Shown piece after piece: positions 34,145-44,876 of a DNA stretch of 64,000 bases. The stretch comes from Stenogyne calaminthoides (lineage: Eukaryota > Streptophyta > Magnoliopsida > Lamiales > Lamiaceae), in the NCBI GenBank assembly GCA_037126765.1, contig JBBCBC010000024.1, positions 13,861,554-13,925,553 on the forward strand, given 5' to 3'. Position numbers and translations under genes: made by a program. The notes beneath the pieces were generated by a model. It was not told where the DNA came from, searched no databases, and worked only from the letters and a program-made list of their open reading frames with translations. How positions within the stretch are numbered: position 1 is the stretch's first letter; each line of letters begins with the position of its first letter.

Positions 34145-35703
34145 TGTTGGGAAATTTAAAGTTTTGATGAAAGTTCTAAAACACATGTAATAGGACCAGT
34201 CAGACCTATTAGCTGACTGATGTTTTTATTACCAGTTATAAGAATACCAGTTGATAATTATTGTATAGAACAACTGATGTAGAAGATAGGTCACATATTG
34301 AGGGGGAACCTCAATATGTATAGGTCAGATCTGAAGATCTTAAAGAACAGCTGATATCCGACAGGCCAGAAGGCAAGGGAAGGACAGAAGATCAGATCGA
34401 TCTGATAAAGTCAGATATCTCAGCTGAAGTCATGAAGTCCAAACTCAAAATACTTGAAGATCAGATGACTTCCAGAAGATCAGACCAGAAGACCTACATC
34501 AGCCGAGTCTGCTAGTTGAAGCTAAGACAACTGGCACCAGAAGACTCTATCAAGTAGACTGATCAGTTGTGACTGATCAAGTCAGCTCACCAGGTGAAAA
34601 CTGATATTTCACCTAATCATACGTCGATGAAACAAGAAGAATGTCAACCTTAGTTGGTAGAACAACACTGAAAAGTGCTTCTGTTAACCAATAAGAACAA
34701 GACACGTATGATCGGAGCCGGCAACTACGGGATTTGGTGTTGCTTTCTCTAACGGCTATAAAAGACACTATTCACGCTTTCGGCCATGCCTTTTCTCAAG
34801 ACGCCACATCAATCAATCAAAGTCTACCAAATATAGCCGGAAATTCAAATTGCTCTCCAACGGCTCTTTGATTTCGAGGTCTATAAATATGAGATTACTC
34901 TTCAGAGTGAAGACACGGAAACTATCAAGAAGCTCAAGCTATAATCAAATTTCCGCACGAAGAACACAAACTTGAAGATTATTTTCTAAGTGTTCATCCC
35001 ATAGTTCTTAGCACAGAAATCTTTTCATCTAGCTGATAGGCTACTTAAAAACTAGGAAAGATTTCAAAGTTGGAACCAAAACAATCTTACCCAAAACCCA
35101 AAGTTAGGTTAAGTTGTTTAGCAAGATTTCAGACTAGGGTTTCTAGTTAGAGATTTAAGGATCGGTTGAGTGAGAACTCTTTAAATATCTTGTTGGTGTC
35201 TTTGTGTTGGACTAACACAATAATCTAAGTCCAGTTGGTTTAGTTGGTGCCCCTTGTGTTAGGGAAGAGTGGACGTAGGACTGGTTTGTCCGAACCACTA
35301 TAAATCTTGTGTGCATTTACCTGCTTTGATTAACTGTTTACACAATCGCACACAACTTAATTAAAAGTTGCATACATATTCTAAGTTAAGATCATCTAGC
35401 ACCAAGCTTCTGATCTGATCAAGTTTGACACTTTAGTCAACTGGTTGAAAGACTGACTTTGGAATCTGATTTATTAAAACTGGTTTTTCACACGGGTAAA
35501 ACTTAGCTTCCGCTGTCAGTTAAACCGATAGACACCGAATCGATCCGCCTTGAGCGATTAGTAAGTTGGATATCGATCAAACCGATTCACTTGCACTGAT
35601 CAAAGCTAATTAATCACACCTGATCTGCACAAAAAGTTTTCAGAAGTCTATTCACCCCTCCCCTCTAGACTTCTGCCCTCACAAAACCCGTTTGGGACCT
35701 ACA
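34145..35703 (+). mobile_element. SIRE-B 3' LTR
   Basis: A 1559-bp partner of the LTR at 20868-22430, TGTTGG...CCTACA, with TATA at 34882-34889. Here the CG-type patch is at about 35510-35600 instead (GAATCGATCCGCC against GAACTGATCTGCC in the 5' LTR). Confidence 0.93.
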
Positions 35704-35708
35704 CTTTG
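35704..35708. repeat. Target-site duplication CTTTG (right, SIRE-B)
   Basis: Exact match to 20863-20867, separating the SIRE-B 3' LTR from the resumed SIRE-A LTR. Confidence 0.92.
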
Positions 35709-35754
35709 TAAGGTAGTTTGAGTGTGATTGTTGGTGAGATTGGAGTTGTAAAGA

Positions 35755-35965
35755 GTGAGTAAACTACATTGAGGTAGTCAGAAAGCGCTAGAGGAGAAGT
35801 TAGTAAGCTACTTGTGGTAGTCTGAAAGCTTGTGTGAGTTGAGTAAGTAAACTACAGTGGTAGTCAGAAAGCTCAAGGTCGGGTTGAGTAAGTAAACTAC
35901 AGAGGTAGTCAGAAAACTCAGGGCCGAGTTAAGTAAGTAAACTATAGAGGTAGTCAGAAAGCTCA
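35755..35965. repeat. Degenerate tandem repeats in SIRE-A R/U5
   Basis: Four to five units of about 55 bp sharing AGTAAACTAC..AGGTAGTCAGAAAGCT. The A2 LTR carries a matching degenerate series in reverse complement (about 61590-61760). Confidence 0.75.
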
Positions 35966-36510
35966 AGGAAGTGATTAGTGAATTTCTCTGAAGAGATCAG
36001 GGAGAGTGGACGTAGGAGCTTGAGTCTCTGAACCACTATAATCTACTGTGTTCTTTACTTTCTGTTTTGCTTGATTTATCTGTTGCATTACTTTGTCTTG
36101 AAAGCATATTTTCACTGATATTTCAGTTGGAATCAATCCACTGAAAGTTGCATATAAATTGAATCACAGCCTAATCACTATTCCATTAAAGGAAAAAGTT
36201 TTGACAAAAAGCTTAAAACGAGTATAAACTAAGGGCCAACCATTCCGCATTGTCCGAGTAGCTAGAACAGATAGTTACCAAACCCGAACTTACTCTTCCG
36301 AGGGTTTAGTAAGTTAGTTATCCGATCCAAGCAACTCAGGATCTCTCTGGCTTCGGGACTCAGTTGGGATTATCTGAGGTATCTGAAAGCAACTCAGGAT
36401 CACTGTCTCAGATAGACTTTGACTCAGAGCGATTTGTGCTTCTCAGGACCAAATCATCAGGACAACCTGACCCAAGCTGACCTCAGTAAGAAAAGTTTTA
36501 AAAACACTGA

Positions 36511-36538
36511 ACACGTGTATTCCCCCCCATACACGTGT
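36511..36538. repeat. G-box inverted repeat before LTR end
   Basis: ACACGTGTA and TACACGTGT flank a C-rich 10-base loop, giving two CACGTG G-boxes and a perfect 9-bp hairpin. It is conserved in the SIRE-A 3' LTR (42704-42732) and A2 (61012-61041, opposite orientation). It may be an RNA structure in U5 or bZIP/bHLH binding sites. Confidence 0.85.
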
Positions 36539-36566
36539 AAGACTCGTTTACACCGGAACCAACAAG

Positions 36567-36578
36567 TGGTATTAGAGC
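36567..36578 (+). other. Primer-binding site of SIRE-A
   Basis: TGGTATTAGAGC, one base (C to T) from the initiator-Met complement, two bases after the LTR. Confidence 0.85.
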
Positions 36579-36688
36579 AGTGGTTCAACTTGACCACCTG
36601 CTTTGTTGACCAAAGTTTTATTTTCTAAAATACTTGTGGTCTATCTGAACTGATCTTATTTGCTGAATTCTTAAAAGACTCAGATAAA

Positions 36689-37700
36689 ATGTCTTCTAAG
36701 AAACTTCCCATGTTCTCAGTGGAGAACTATGATTTATGGAGATTGAGAATGCGCAGCTCACCTGTATTCTAAACATGAACGTATGTGGAGAGTGGTCTCT
36801 GAAGGGTCATTCCAATTTACTGTGGTGAATCCCAGAGGAACAGAAAATGAGAGAAACGATCCTAGAGTAGAATTTCCTAAGTCTGATGACCAACTGACTC
36901 CTGAGGAGAGGAAGTTAGTCAATCTAGACTATATTGCTAAAGACACACTATACAGTACAATTGATGTTGGTGTGATGGGAATGATCTCTCACTGTAATAC
37001 TGCAAAAGAAATTTGGGATACACTAGCTGTAATGTGCCAAGGCACATATCATATCAAGGAAAACAAACTTTCAGTTGCAATTGGAAAGTTTGATAGTTTT
37101 GAAATGGATGAAGGTGAATCTATAGACAAATTGGAAGTCAGATTCACTAGTATTATGAATGATCTAAATGCACTTGGAAAGAAATATCCACAAAGAGAAG
37201 TTGCATTGAAAATTCTTAGAGGTCTTTCTAAGAAATGGGATATACATGCAGTGGTGATTGAAAACACCAAAAACATTAATTCAATGTCTTACCAAAAGTC
37301 TTCTCTGAGCTGAAGGCCTATGAGTTTGTAATTGATAAGAAATTCAAAAAGGCTGACAGCAAAGATGATTCATCATCTAGTAAAAATGTGGCTTTTAAAG
37401 CCAAAGATAAAACCTGTAAAACTAGAGAGTCTGAGAACTCCCTTGCTAAAAATCAGGATGAGCTTGAGGATAAGCTAGCACTGATGGCAAGGAGGTTTGA
37501 AAGACTTAATAGTCGATATGGAAAATACAAAAACTATTACAGGAACCACAGGTACCAGAAGAAACCTGAGGACAAATCAACTGAGAAGAAGAAGGACCTG
37601 AAAGCTGAAGGGTCTTCATCCAGAAAGAAGGACTCCAAGTCCAAAGAAGAAAGTGATCGGGGATGATGATGCCAACAGATCTTATAATTGCCAAAAGAAA
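36689..37700 (+). pseudogene. SIRE-A gag
   Basis: Starts at ATG 36689 (MSSKKLPMFSVENYDLWRLR). It shifts frame at GCGCAGCTCACC near 36750, where the A2 copy has GCAGGCACATC. It then runs open at 36783-37313 through the UBN2-type core (AKEIWDTLAVMCQGTYHIKE and ILRGLSKKWDIHAVVIE). After a frame change, 37388-37666 encodes the Lys/Ser-rich tail (RFERLNSRYGKYKNYYRNHR). A zinc-knuckle remnant NCQKKGHFQ lies near 37690, with the first Cys lost. The minus-strand gag at 59259-60863 is a close relative. It would form the particle core. Confidence 0.88.
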
Positions 37701-39060
37701 GGTCACTTCCAAATGATTGTCGGAGATCCGAAAGTGCTAGAGAAGAGAAAGACAAGCTAAAAAGAGACAAGAAGTTCTCTAACAAAAAAGGCCATGGTTG
37801 CGAGAAGAAGAACATTCGAGGAGGGATCTAGCTCTTCGGATGAAATATTCTCGAACAAAGGAAAGTGATGACATCCGTCGATGGCCATTGAGGAGGTAAA
37901 CTCTTCTTTCTCTCGTTGTTGCTCCTACACTAGCACAAGAGTTATCAAGTTCCACCGAAAAACAATCATTTTGACTGATGGATTCTTTTGAGAATTTGAT
38001 GAAGGATCGCTGTTTTACAAGAATCGCTAAATAAAACTCAAGAGCGTAATAAGGAACCAAGGTTGAAAATCTTAAGTGGAAAGACTCTAGAAATCTTTGA
38101 AATCACTTCTCAATTAATGGGAGCTCTTGATGAACTGGATGTTACGAAAGTACAACTCTCGAGAAAAAGAAGTTGATAGTGACCCTAACTGAAAAGCTAG
38201 AGAAATCCATCAAGAGATTCAAATGATCGTAACTAAGTTCAATGACCTCTCTCGAGAAGCATGAAACTCTACAGAATCTGTGAGGATAGTCTTGCGCGAA
38301 AGAAGCTAACTCTATTGAATCTGCATCTAAAGTAATAGATGAAATTGAGTTACCAGAGATCTGCCACTATAAAATCTGGATTGGGATACATTCGAGGGGA
38401 ACCTCACAAGGTCATCTGAATCTTTGCATCAAGTAGCAAGAAGACAATCTTTGTAAAACCAAATGGCACCTACACTTCAAATCAAGAAATGCCCAAGGTT
38501 GTAGACAAGGAAAAAGGACCTATGGTTCCAAAGAAAACCGAATGATCGGTAGGAAAGCCTAAACCTCGGTGAAGGCTAGAAAACTGAGCACTCGATTGGA
38601 AAATTTCGAGCAAGTACTTGAAGCCTCGGGCTAAGAATGCAAACTGAAAGGATCTACATTGAACCATCGGAGGAATCTTCGGAAGAGAAACACTTTCAAA
38701 GAGAGACATTCTCAACTGAAGAGACCAAGTCCTCGATATCTTGAAAGACCAAAATTTCGATCTGAAGACAGTAACCCAACCCCCACTTGCCTGGGGAAAA
38801 GGTTACTGAACCCGAAATCAACAAAGATTCGGACCAAATTGCACAAAAAGCTAAAGTAAATGAACAAAAGGCCCGAACCAAAGAAAAATTCAAAAGCCCA
38901 TGTTCATGCTAAGGCTAGCACTCATACACAGGAAACTGTTAAGGCACCCGAGTAGTAAATGTGTATGTAGATGTTTATGGAAGACAGATCGACCACTCTA
39001 AAGTGATTAGAGTTGTCGAGGATTTGGATTCCGAAAGGTACAGCTAACCTTGTAGGACCC
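37701..39060 (+). pseudogene. SIRE-A gag extension/linker, heavily corrupted
   Basis: Homologous to the coiled-coil gag extension of A2 (59259-59760, reverse complement), but no frame stays open for long. Compared with A2 many CTG/CAG triplets are replaced by TCG, CGG or CG, often with a one-base deletion: ATTCGAGGA for ACTGGAGAA, CTTCGGATG for CTTCAGAAG, TTCTCGAAC for TTCTCAGAT, CATCCGTCG for GTCTGCCTT. The density of TCG/CGG here is far above the flanking pol sequence. See the finding on systematic CTG/CAG changes. Confidence 0.75.
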
Positions 39061-39099
39061 TACACAAATTGGGTACCTAAAAATTGATCTGTTTTTCAG

Positions 39100-42000
39100 G
39101 AGGAAAACAAGGGCACTGAGCTGATTGAAGATCACCTAGCACTGATGAGTAGAGATGAAAAAGTCCCTGATGTATGGTATCTTGACAGTGGATGCTCAAG
39201 ACATATGACAGGATTCAAGAAAATACTCAGTGACTATGTTGAATAAAGAGGCCCTCAGATCACTTTTGGAGATAACTCCAAGGGACAGACTGAAGGATAT
39301 GGAACTATGGAAATAGACTCAGTTCATATCCATGGTGTTTCATATGTATCTGGATTGAAGCATAACTTGCTTTCAATAAGCCAATTCTGTGATAAGAGTT
39401 TTAATGTTGAGTTCTCTAAGAACTTATGTTATGTGAAAGATAATACATCAAAGAAAATATTACTAACTGGTACTAGAAAAGGAAATGTGTATCTTGCTGA
39501 TTGGAGTTCAACTCCTAAAGATACATGTTTGGTTGCTAAAAGTTCCACAGATGGCATAAAAGAATGAATCACCTAAATTTCAAAACCCTGAATAAGCTTG
39601 CAAGATTAGCTCTTGTGAGAGGGTTGCCTAATGAAGTATTCAGTAAGGAACATATTTGTGATGCGTGCCAAAAAGGAAAACAAATTAGAGCATCATTTAA
39701 AAGCAAAGTAGATGTTTCTACTGAAAGAATACTTCATTTGTTGCATATGGATCTTTTGGTCCAATAACACCAGTGAGCACTAATGACAGAAATACACATT
39801 GGTAGTAGTTGATGACTACTCAAGATATACTTGGGTCATATTCTTACTCAATGAAAGAGACTCGAATAAAGTTTGCCAGAATTCATCGAAAAGGCTCAAG
39901 ATCTTGAAAAAAATCGAGTTTGGTCAAAATCGATCGACAAAGGAACCCAATTTATAAATCATATTATATCGATTATTGTGCAACAAATGGAATTTCTCAT
40001 GAAACATCGGTATGAGGACCCTCAACAAAATGGTGTTCTTTGAAAGAAGGAACATGACTACGAAAGAAGTTCTGCAAGGACAATGATAGTGAAGTCGATA
40101 TTCCTAAAAGATTTTTGAAATTTGAAAATTTGTCAACACCGCATGCTATTCTCGGAAACAGATCCATCTTGACCAAAAAGTCAAGGCAAAACACCTTATT
40201 AGCTTTGGAATGAAAGGAAGCCTCTTGTTTCTTTCTTTCGTGTGTTTGGTTGCAAGTGTTTCATACACAATAATGGTAAAGATCAGTTGAAAACATTTGA
40301 TAGCAAAGCTGATGAAGGAATATTCTTAGGGTATTCTGAAATGAGTAAAGCTTTCAGAGTTTACAACTGTAGGACTCTTATTGTGGAGGAAACACCTCAT
40401 TTTGTTTTTGATGAATCTACCTGTGTTCAGAAGAAATAGGAACATGATGCTTGAAGAACCCACCAAGAGGATCACCAAATTAAGCCCGAAAAAGAATGAC
40501 AAATCATCCATGAACACGAAAAGAAGAAGAAGTCAGTCACATTCTATGATTGGAGTGACTTAGACTCAGATAAAGAAGTTCAGGATGGAACTCAGGATGG
40601 AAAGACTTCAGTGAAGGAAAACCAACACACTGAAGTTGACCAATCTGGACAGACACCAGTTCAGACTCAGGTATGTGATGCCAATGAAGATGTGGTCACA
40701 GCTGAGGCAAATTCTCAATCTATCAACCAAGGGGAACAAATGTCTCGACAATGTTCGAATGGAATTTCCCCGAGGAAGATGATTCCTTTTCTCCTTCTTT
40801 GTTTGTTCCCTTTTATCGAATTAATCTTGAACCTAACATTTTAAATGTTGAGGATACTATTGAAGGGGGAACATCTAGAAGAAGATGGTTAGATAGTCAT
40901 CCTACAAGTCAGATTGTGGGTGATCTAACTGAAGGTGTCAAAACAAGAAGGTTCCATGGTGAGAGTGCATTATTCTGCTGCTTCCTATCGGAGAAAAGAG
41001 CATCTTGAGATTGGTGAAGCTCTACAAGATTCTCATTGGATTCTTTATGCAAGATGAAATTTGAATCAATTCTCAAGAAATGAAGTATGGGAGCTAGTAG
41101 ATAGACCTGAAAGGCACAATGTCATTGGAACCAAGTGGGTATTTAAGAATAAAAGAGATGAAAACAACAACATTGTAAGAAACAAGGCAAGGCTAGTTGC
41201 ACAAGGTTATTCCCAAGAAGAAGGCTTGGATTATGATGAAACCTTTGCACCAAATTCAAGACTAGAAGCCATCGATTGTTTCTTGCATATCTTTGCCCAC
41301 ATGAAGTTCACAGTCTATCAAATGGATGTGAAAAGTGCATTTCTGAAAGGTGTGCTTAAAGGAGAGGTTTATGTAGAACAACCTCCTGGTTTCAAACAGA
41401 ATGACCAAGTTTACAGGCTCAGAAAAGCCTTGTATGGTCTTAAGCAAGCACCCAGAGCATGGTATGATACTCTTTCTCAGTTTCTTACTGACCATGGTTT
41501 TGTCAAAGGAACTGTTGATAGAACTCTGTTCAGGATAGAAGATGGGGAAGATATCTTATTGGTTCAGATATATGTTGATGACATCATTTTTGGATCTCCA
41601 AACCATCAGCTGTGTGAAAAGTTTTCAACACTGATGAAAGGCAAGTTTGAGATGTCAATGATGGGAGAGATGAATTTCTTTCTAGGTCTTCAAGTGAAAC
41701 AATCAAAGGAAGGAATCTTCATCAACCAGACAAAGTACACTAGGGATCTGATTGCCAAGTATGGTGTACAGAATTGCAATGCAGTTAGAATTCCCATGAA
41801 TACTAACTACAAGATGGATCCTGATTCTGAAGGCAAATCAGTGAGTCATACTGATTATAGAGGAATCATTGGATCATTGCTCTATCTCACAGCAAGTAGG
41901 CCGGATATAACATTTGTTGTTGGGATATGTGCAAGATACCAAGCTAATCCTAAGGCTAGTCACATGGATGCTGCCAAAAAGATACTGAAGTATCTTAAGG

Positions 42001-42235
42001 GCACAGTGAATAGAGGATTATGGTATCCAACTGATGATAACCTTGAATTAACTGGTTACTCAGATGCTGACTATGGAGGTTGCAGGATTGACATGAAGTA
42101 CACTACAGGAACTTGTCAATTTCTTGGAAGCAAGCTGATATCTTGGTTTTCAAAGAAAGACCTCGAGAGCAACCAAGATTTCTTGAAGTTTGAATACATG
42201 GGCTGCGGGAAGGCTGCTGCTCGTTCTTCTTTAAG
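39100..42235 (+). pseudogene. SIRE-A pol (protease to truncated RNase H)
   Basis: Protease WYLDSGCSRHMTG near 39175, with a TAA at 39244 where Gln is expected. Pre-integrase zinc region (MNHLNFKTLNKLARLAL, CDACQKGKQ) at 39564-39767. A one-base loss at GATCTTTTGGTCC ends that frame. The integrase core is damaged: ATCGATCGAC replaces the ATCAGATCAGAC-type sequence coding the second catalytic Asp. A long open frame at 41061-42269 holds reverse transcriptase (VIGTKWVFKNKRDENN, DVKSAFLKG, catalytic IYVDDIIFGSPN) and most of RNase H (YSDADYGGCR). The RNase H end, any ORF2 and the first three quarters of the 3' LTR are deleted at about 42230. Confidence 0.9.
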
Positions 42236-42239
42236 GCTT

Positions 42240-42758
42240 CTTGTTTCTTTGCTTTACTGTTTTGCTTGATTTATTTGTTGCATTACTTTGTCTTGAAAGC
42301 ATATTTTCACTGATATTTCAGTTGGAATCAATCCACTTAAAGTTGCATATAAATTGAATCACAGCCTAATCACTATTCCATTAAAGGAAAGTTTTCAGCA
42401 AAAGCTTAAAACGAGTATAAACTAAGGGGTCAACCATTCACTTTTCCCCGAGTAGCTAGAACAGATAGTTACCAAACCGAACTTACTCTTCTGAGGGTTC
42501 AGTAAGTTAGTTATCTGACCAAGCAACTCCGGATCTCTGAAAACTCCGGACTCCGTTGGGATTATCTTGAGGTATCTGAAAGCAACTCAGGATCACTGGT
42601 CTCGGATAGACTTTGACTCGAGCAATTTGTGCTTCTCAGGACCAAATCATCAGGACAACCTGACCCAAGCTGACCTCAGTAAGAAAAGTTTTAAAAACAC
42701 TGAACACGTGTATTCCCCCCCCATACACGTGTAAGACTCGTTTGCACCGGGACCAACA
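42240..42758 (+). mobile_element. SIRE-A 3' LTR, truncated remnant
   Basis: Last ~0.52 kb of the LTR, matching 36045-36564 and ending CCAACA. It follows the RNase H fragment directly, so an internal deletion removed everything between. It has its own CG-type changes relative to the 5' LTR (CTCGGATAGAC against CTCAGATAGAC, AACTCCGGA against AACTCAGGA). Confidence 0.9.
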
Positions 42759-42763
42759 CAGTT
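42759..42763. repeat. Target-site duplication CAGTT (right, SIRE-A)
   Basis: Exact partner of 19620-19624. The X(+) LTR resumes at 42764. Confidence 0.9.
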
Positions 42764-43389
42764 GTTTACTAATTATAGTTGGTTGATTAAATGTTAAATT
42801 AGATTTAATATTTAATATATGGAGATGTAATTAATAATAGATTAAATTGGAGTTAATTATTATTAATATTTAATCAAATTGGATTTAATTAAATAAGAAT
42901 TCCCAATAATAATATTTGGAATATTATTGTATGATTTAATATATATGGAAACAAATCGTAGAGATTTGTCATATATGAAATTTAAATCCGTAGAGATTTA
43001 TACGTGGAAAATAAATCTAAGAGATTTATTTAAATAAAGATTAGGGATTTTATTTCCTAATTAGGTTAGCTTGAGACTTAAGCTAATCCTCTCCTAAATG
43101 TATGAGCTCTTGGGAATTCATAATACGGGAGTTCATATTTCTCCATAAAATATCTAAGATATAATTTTCCTAGCAAATTCATCTCGAGGATTCAACGCTG
43201 ACAGATCTGTGCAAGTTAGTAAATGATTGTTACGTGGATACCATATTTGAGGAATTCGTGTACAAATTACTGTAAGAATTCTATTTATGTTTACTCGTTT
43301 TTAATTATGCAATTAATTATTCGTTGTTGGTGAACTGCTTATTTCCGCTTCGCATATATTACGTGATTACGTGCCTCTAAATTCCAACA
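42764..43389 (+). mobile_element. X(+) LTR, right part
   Basis: Continuation of 18676-19624 (ATTATAGTTGGTTGATTAA onward, as in the reverse complement of 45420-45440), ending ATTCCAACA. With SIRE-A and SIRE-B removed it forms one 1575-bp X LTR. Confidence 0.9.
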
Positions 43390-43390
43390 G

Positions 43391-43402
43391 TGGTATCAGG
43401 GC
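43391..43402 (+). other. Primer-binding site of X(+)
   Basis: TGGTATCAGGGC, one mismatch to the initiator-Met complement, one base after the LTR. It shows that 18676-43389 is a 5' LTR of a plus-strand element. Confidence 0.8.
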
Positions 43403-44195
43403 TCCAAGCTCTTCATTTAATTGCATAATTGAATTGATTTATTAAAAGAATTTTTTTAATAAATGCTGATTTTAGAAATCAACCGCACCATGTGTGTTTG
43501 TTTGACTTAGGGGTGTTATGTTATTTGGTTAATTAAAACCTCACACACACATGCTTTCCCCCTTTGTCACACTGGTTCGTCTTCTTCCCATGAGTTAGGT
43601 TTTTTTTCTGGGAATAATCCCATCCGCCTACACCATCTCGCTCCGGCGTTGTTTTCCCATCGCCCCATGCATTTGTCGCCGCGAATGAGTCCGCGGCGAA
43701 GCCGCGTGACTCGTGATGGCCTCGCGATGTCGTGTTGACCTGGTTTCAAGCGGATCGGATCCGCGACGGTAGGGGCCGAATCTCTCCCTCTCGCACGGCG
43801 GCGTTGCCCGGTGAGTCTCGATGTAGACGACGTCGATCTCGTTTCATTTGATGAATCGATTGGGCGAAGCCCTACTCTGAACGAACCTCGTGAAGGCGCG
43901 CCACTGCGAGGTTATGGCGCTGCGTATTCTGAGCCATTTTGCTTGTGGGTCTGTTCGACTCGCCTCGATTCTCAACTCTGATGTCGTTTTGCAGTCTCGT
44001 GTTCGATCTGCAACTCACGCCTCTGATTTTATTTTTAACGATTAGTGTTGGTTCCGTGAATGTTTTGTGTGCAGCGACGAGTCGCCCGCACGCGACCAGC
44101 GGCGGAAGTGACTCGCCTGCTTGCACCGATGCTTGTCCTTGCTTGTTGCCTGTTTCGGTTCTATGCAGCTTGAATTTTGCAAATTAATTCATCCA
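43403..44195 (+). other. X(+) leader fragment, GC-rich
   Basis: Starts like the unit 2 X leader (TTAATTGCATAATTGAATT), then diverges and becomes GC/CpG-rich from 43570. No gag follows. The sequence runs into an oppositely oriented X leader near 44195 (exact point uncertain). Open frames here are short and unrecognised. Confidence 0.6.
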
Positions 44196-44864
44196 TTCAA
44201 TCCCACCAAGGAATAAAAACAATCAAAACAGTCCAGGTTCCAAACAAAGATGAACAGAATCGGCAAGGCGATGATGAGGTTTGGCCAGCGATCCGACGCG
44301 GGTCGCCAACGCCACACCTAGCGTGCGGGCGATCCGTCGTTGATACAGACGGAACGGAGGGGTAAGCGCGGTGTCGTACCCCTGATCGATTTCTGGTTCG
44401 AAACCAGATCGACAAACATAGGTAAGCGACAAGTCAGCGGCGCGTTGCCATTGACTCTTCTCGAATCTGGTGATGCGCCGCCTTGAAATGCATTGAGATG
44501 GGAATGTCGGAAAAGCCCCGAGTGCGTTCAAGAGACTAGCGTCGAAATTGGAGAGAATCGGCGGCGATTCGCCATGATTCGAGGCGGAGAAGATCGATGC
44601 CTCTAAGATGGGATCGGGGCGCTTCGGCCTTTGGCAATACGGCTTAGCACCGTAGGCCGAGGGTAAAGCGCGAGGAGTAGTGTGGCGGCAAAAATGGGGG
44701 GAAAACCTTAATTCTGGGTTTTGGGCGAAGATGAAGGAGACGAGCAACCCGAGACAAAAAAATAAATAAGGGGTGCGGTTAATAAAAAACCGTGCCCCAC
44801 TGATTTTAAAAAATATTAATTTTAAAAATCAGAATTTTAATGCAATTAAGACAAGAACCTGGAG
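44196..44864 (-). other. X(-) leader fragment, GC-rich
   Basis: Read on the minus strand from the PBS at 44864, this is a second X-type leader with AT-rich start and GC-rich body. It contains a 174-codon open frame (44223-44747, minus) without recognisable motifs. In GC-rich DNA such a frame can be open by chance, so I do not annotate a gene. Gag is absent because the sequence meets the X(+) leader. Confidence 0.55.
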
Positions 44865-44875
44865 CTCTGATACCG
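44864..44875 (-). other. Primer-binding site of X(-)
   Basis: The plus strand reads GCTCTGATACCG, i.e. CGGTATCAGAGC on the minus strand, one base off the initiator-Met complement and adjacent to the LTR at 44877. Confidence 0.8.
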
Positions 44876-44876
44876 C

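Larger units (their letters stand above)
20868..35703 (+). mobile_element. SIRE-B, complete nested SIRE-like copia (14.8 kb)
   Basis: Full-length by structure: 5' LTR, PBS, gag-pol, a long 3' region with an extra ORF, a polypurine tract, a 3' LTR and a perfect 5-bp TSD. Outside the CTG/CAG patches the two LTRs differ at only a few percent, fitting its position as the innermost insertion. Size, coiled-coil gag extension and post-pol ORF point to the SIRE/Maximus lineage. Its reading frames are broken, so it looks non-autonomous as written. Confidence 0.9.
35709..36564 (+). mobile_element. SIRE-A 5' LTR, right part
   Basis: Continuation of 19625-20867 after removal of SIRE-B. It contains a set of TAAACTACAGAGGTAGTC-like repeats (35755-35965, about 55-60 bp period) and ends CCAACA after a G-box hairpin at 36511-36538. 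It matches the A2 LTR in reverse complement (60986-61800). Confidence 0.9.

Noticed and set aside
44223..44747. 174-codon minus-strand open frame in the X(-) leader
   Set aside because: GC-rich leader context, no family resemblance, no equivalent in the other X leaders. Kept only as a note in the leader entry.
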